Assembly (NCBI GenBank): GCA_951230915.1
Contig: OX579641.1
Coordinates: forward strand, 5,890,001 to 5,954,000
DNA: 64,000 nucleotides
Direction of reading: 5' to 3'
Source of the DNA: Antitrichia curtipendula
Lineage: Eukaryota > Streptophyta > Bryopsida > Hypnales > Leucodontaceae
Shown: in pieces, positions 62,540-64,000 of the stretch
Layout of the letters: every line of letters begins with the position of its first letter
How positions within the stretch are numbered: the stretch's first letter is position 1
Notes under the pieces: model-generated
What the model was told of the DNA's origin: nothing
Seen by the model: only the letters and a program-made list of their open reading frames with translations
Database searches by the model: none
Position numbers and translations under genes: made by a program

Positions 62540-64000
62540 GTATATAATTTATACAATTACGATATATAACTGAGAGAATACCGGCGAGCTTAATATTTAT
62601 TTTTATGTCACTGGAAATTTAGGGGGGAAAATTGGACAGAAAAACTTGGTGTTTGTATTACTATAGTGTATGAAAATTTGGATTGTTCATTTGTTAACCC
62701 TTTAATCCTTAAATGATGCAACCCCCCACTAACCAAGGTAGTCACCAAAATGTTTGGATTATAGGTGGATAATTAAGTCATCCATTAGATATTTTTCAGC
62801 CTTAGCATCCTTTAATTCCTAAACGCTCAAGGTTTTTTTTGAGCTTCTAGGAATTTGCTTTAAATTGGACAAAAAGTCAACATTTTGATAAGTTGTATCA
62901 GTGTTTTTAGAATTATAACCATAATAAATGTAAAAATTCAAACTAGACTTATTAGAGATCACAAAGAAAAAGAAAACACAACAATATCACTTATGTATTG
63001 AAAAACTATAATGTTTGATCATGAGGGTCTTAAAACTGCAAAAGTGATTTGAAGTCTTTCAATCCTCTTTTCACAAGTCAAATCTAAAAATTTGGTTACC
63101 AAAAAATATGATGATAAAGAGCCTAACATGCATAACCCCAATCAATTTATGGCTTCTCAAAATAAGCTCTACAATTTTTTTAAATGAATTTCTAATGTGA
63201 TTTTTCTCCAAGACCTAGTGTATTTGAGGCTCATTTCCAAGAGAACACTATGGAAAGTCAAGATTGCAATGGGCACCCTTGTACAAAAATCTTGACACTA
63301 CATTAGGCGTATCTTTTCAACACACCATTTGGGTGATCATGGGATACATCGTTTGGTGTTTTGATGTCTTCCGCAACCTTACAATCTCTAGAATTTTTAA
63401 TAGTATAAATAGACTTCTTTTTTCTAACATATCATTTCATTTATCTCCCTTTGTTTTAGTAGTGCACCACTTTACTTGATATCAAATGACATGAAATGAG
63501 CTAGTACATTCTTGGCACACATATTAATTCCAATAACAATGTGGTTGGATAAGAATTGAATTTGTAAATGAAGAATCTTCTTTTGAAGGTGTTGCTAATC
63601 AAGTTGGAGTTGTATCCTTAAATTTGCATACAAGGATTCCACAATAGCATTGCGCGTACTGCACTAATCCATAATACAAATTTCATTATGATATGAGATT
63701 TGTGTAGTGAATTAGTGCGTTTGCGTGATACTCTCTTGATGAATGTTTATGTTGCATTGATGAGAATTGGTGTCATTAGCATTTATTATATGTACATAAA
63801 TTTCACAAAAGAGCATATGTAATGCATAGTTCTTTCTATTACACAAACATGAATTTAATGTGAGTTTCGTGTAAATGTTGTAGTCTTTTGTTGAATGTTA
63901 ATGTTGGATTGATAAGAATTTGTAAGTCCAATTCTATATTTATATTTAATAAGAAAAGAAAATATGTACTCCATTTGAACATCATGAAAATGTCATATTT
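62540..64000. other. AT-rich spacer at the window end
   Basis: No gene is recognisable. About 62690-62850 (CTTTAATCCTTAAATGATGC and following) resembles parts of repeat family A and of 35400-35470. Confidence 0.4.

Noticed and set aside
61936..62550. Genes upstream of the RING ligase
   Set aside because: Several overlapping short ORFs on both strands arise from GC-richer promoter DNA and a hairpin; none has a recognisable domain or splice structure.

Overview
The window looks like nuclear DNA of a streptophyte, most likely a seed-free land plant or close relative. The evidence is split genes with GT-AG introns, plastid transit peptides, plant-type proteins, telo-box (TTAGGGTTT) promoter motifs and an alpha-tubulin whose sequence and EEY tail resemble those of flagellated green lineages. 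I cannot name the species. Exons are near 50% GC and lie in AT-rich, repeat-laden spacers.

Layout. 0-2.1 kb: a five-exon gene, open at the window edge, for a beta-class amino-DNA-methyltransferase-like protein with a degenerate catalytic motif. 5.0-7.2 kb: an unexplained array of 11-bp quasi-palindromes. 9.7-12.7 kb: promoter and gene for the protein farnesyl/geranylgeranyl transferase alpha subunit. 14.7-15.8 kb: a fold-back element holding a CACTA-like hairpin MITE. 17.9-21.5 kb: plastid adenylosuccinate synthetase; its first intron carries four tandem C/D-box snoRNA genes. 25.0-28.8 kb: plastid uracil phosphoribosyltransferase in 12 exons. 30.5-34.6 kb: 6-phosphogluconate dehydrogenase with a leader intron and a peroxisomal-type SRL C-terminus. 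39.5-46.8 kb: a divergent alpha-tubulin gene; its third intron begins with AT instead of GT and holds an antisense Crypton-like tyrosine-recombinase element. 48.3-49.3 and 53.7-54.4 kb: long inverted repeats. 59.1-61.6 kb (minus): a LOG2/LUL-type RING ubiquitin ligase.

The intact genes are unrelated housekeeping functions (purine and pyrimidine nucleotide synthesis and salvage, NADPH production, prenylation, ubiquitination, cytoskeleton). They show no operon-like grouping. All gene models were joined by hand from splice signals, frame continuity and remembered family sequences, without transcript data. The best candidates for new biology are the intronic snoRNA cluster, the recombinase element with inverted termini and lox-like palindromes, the methyltransferase-like gene and the 11-mer array.
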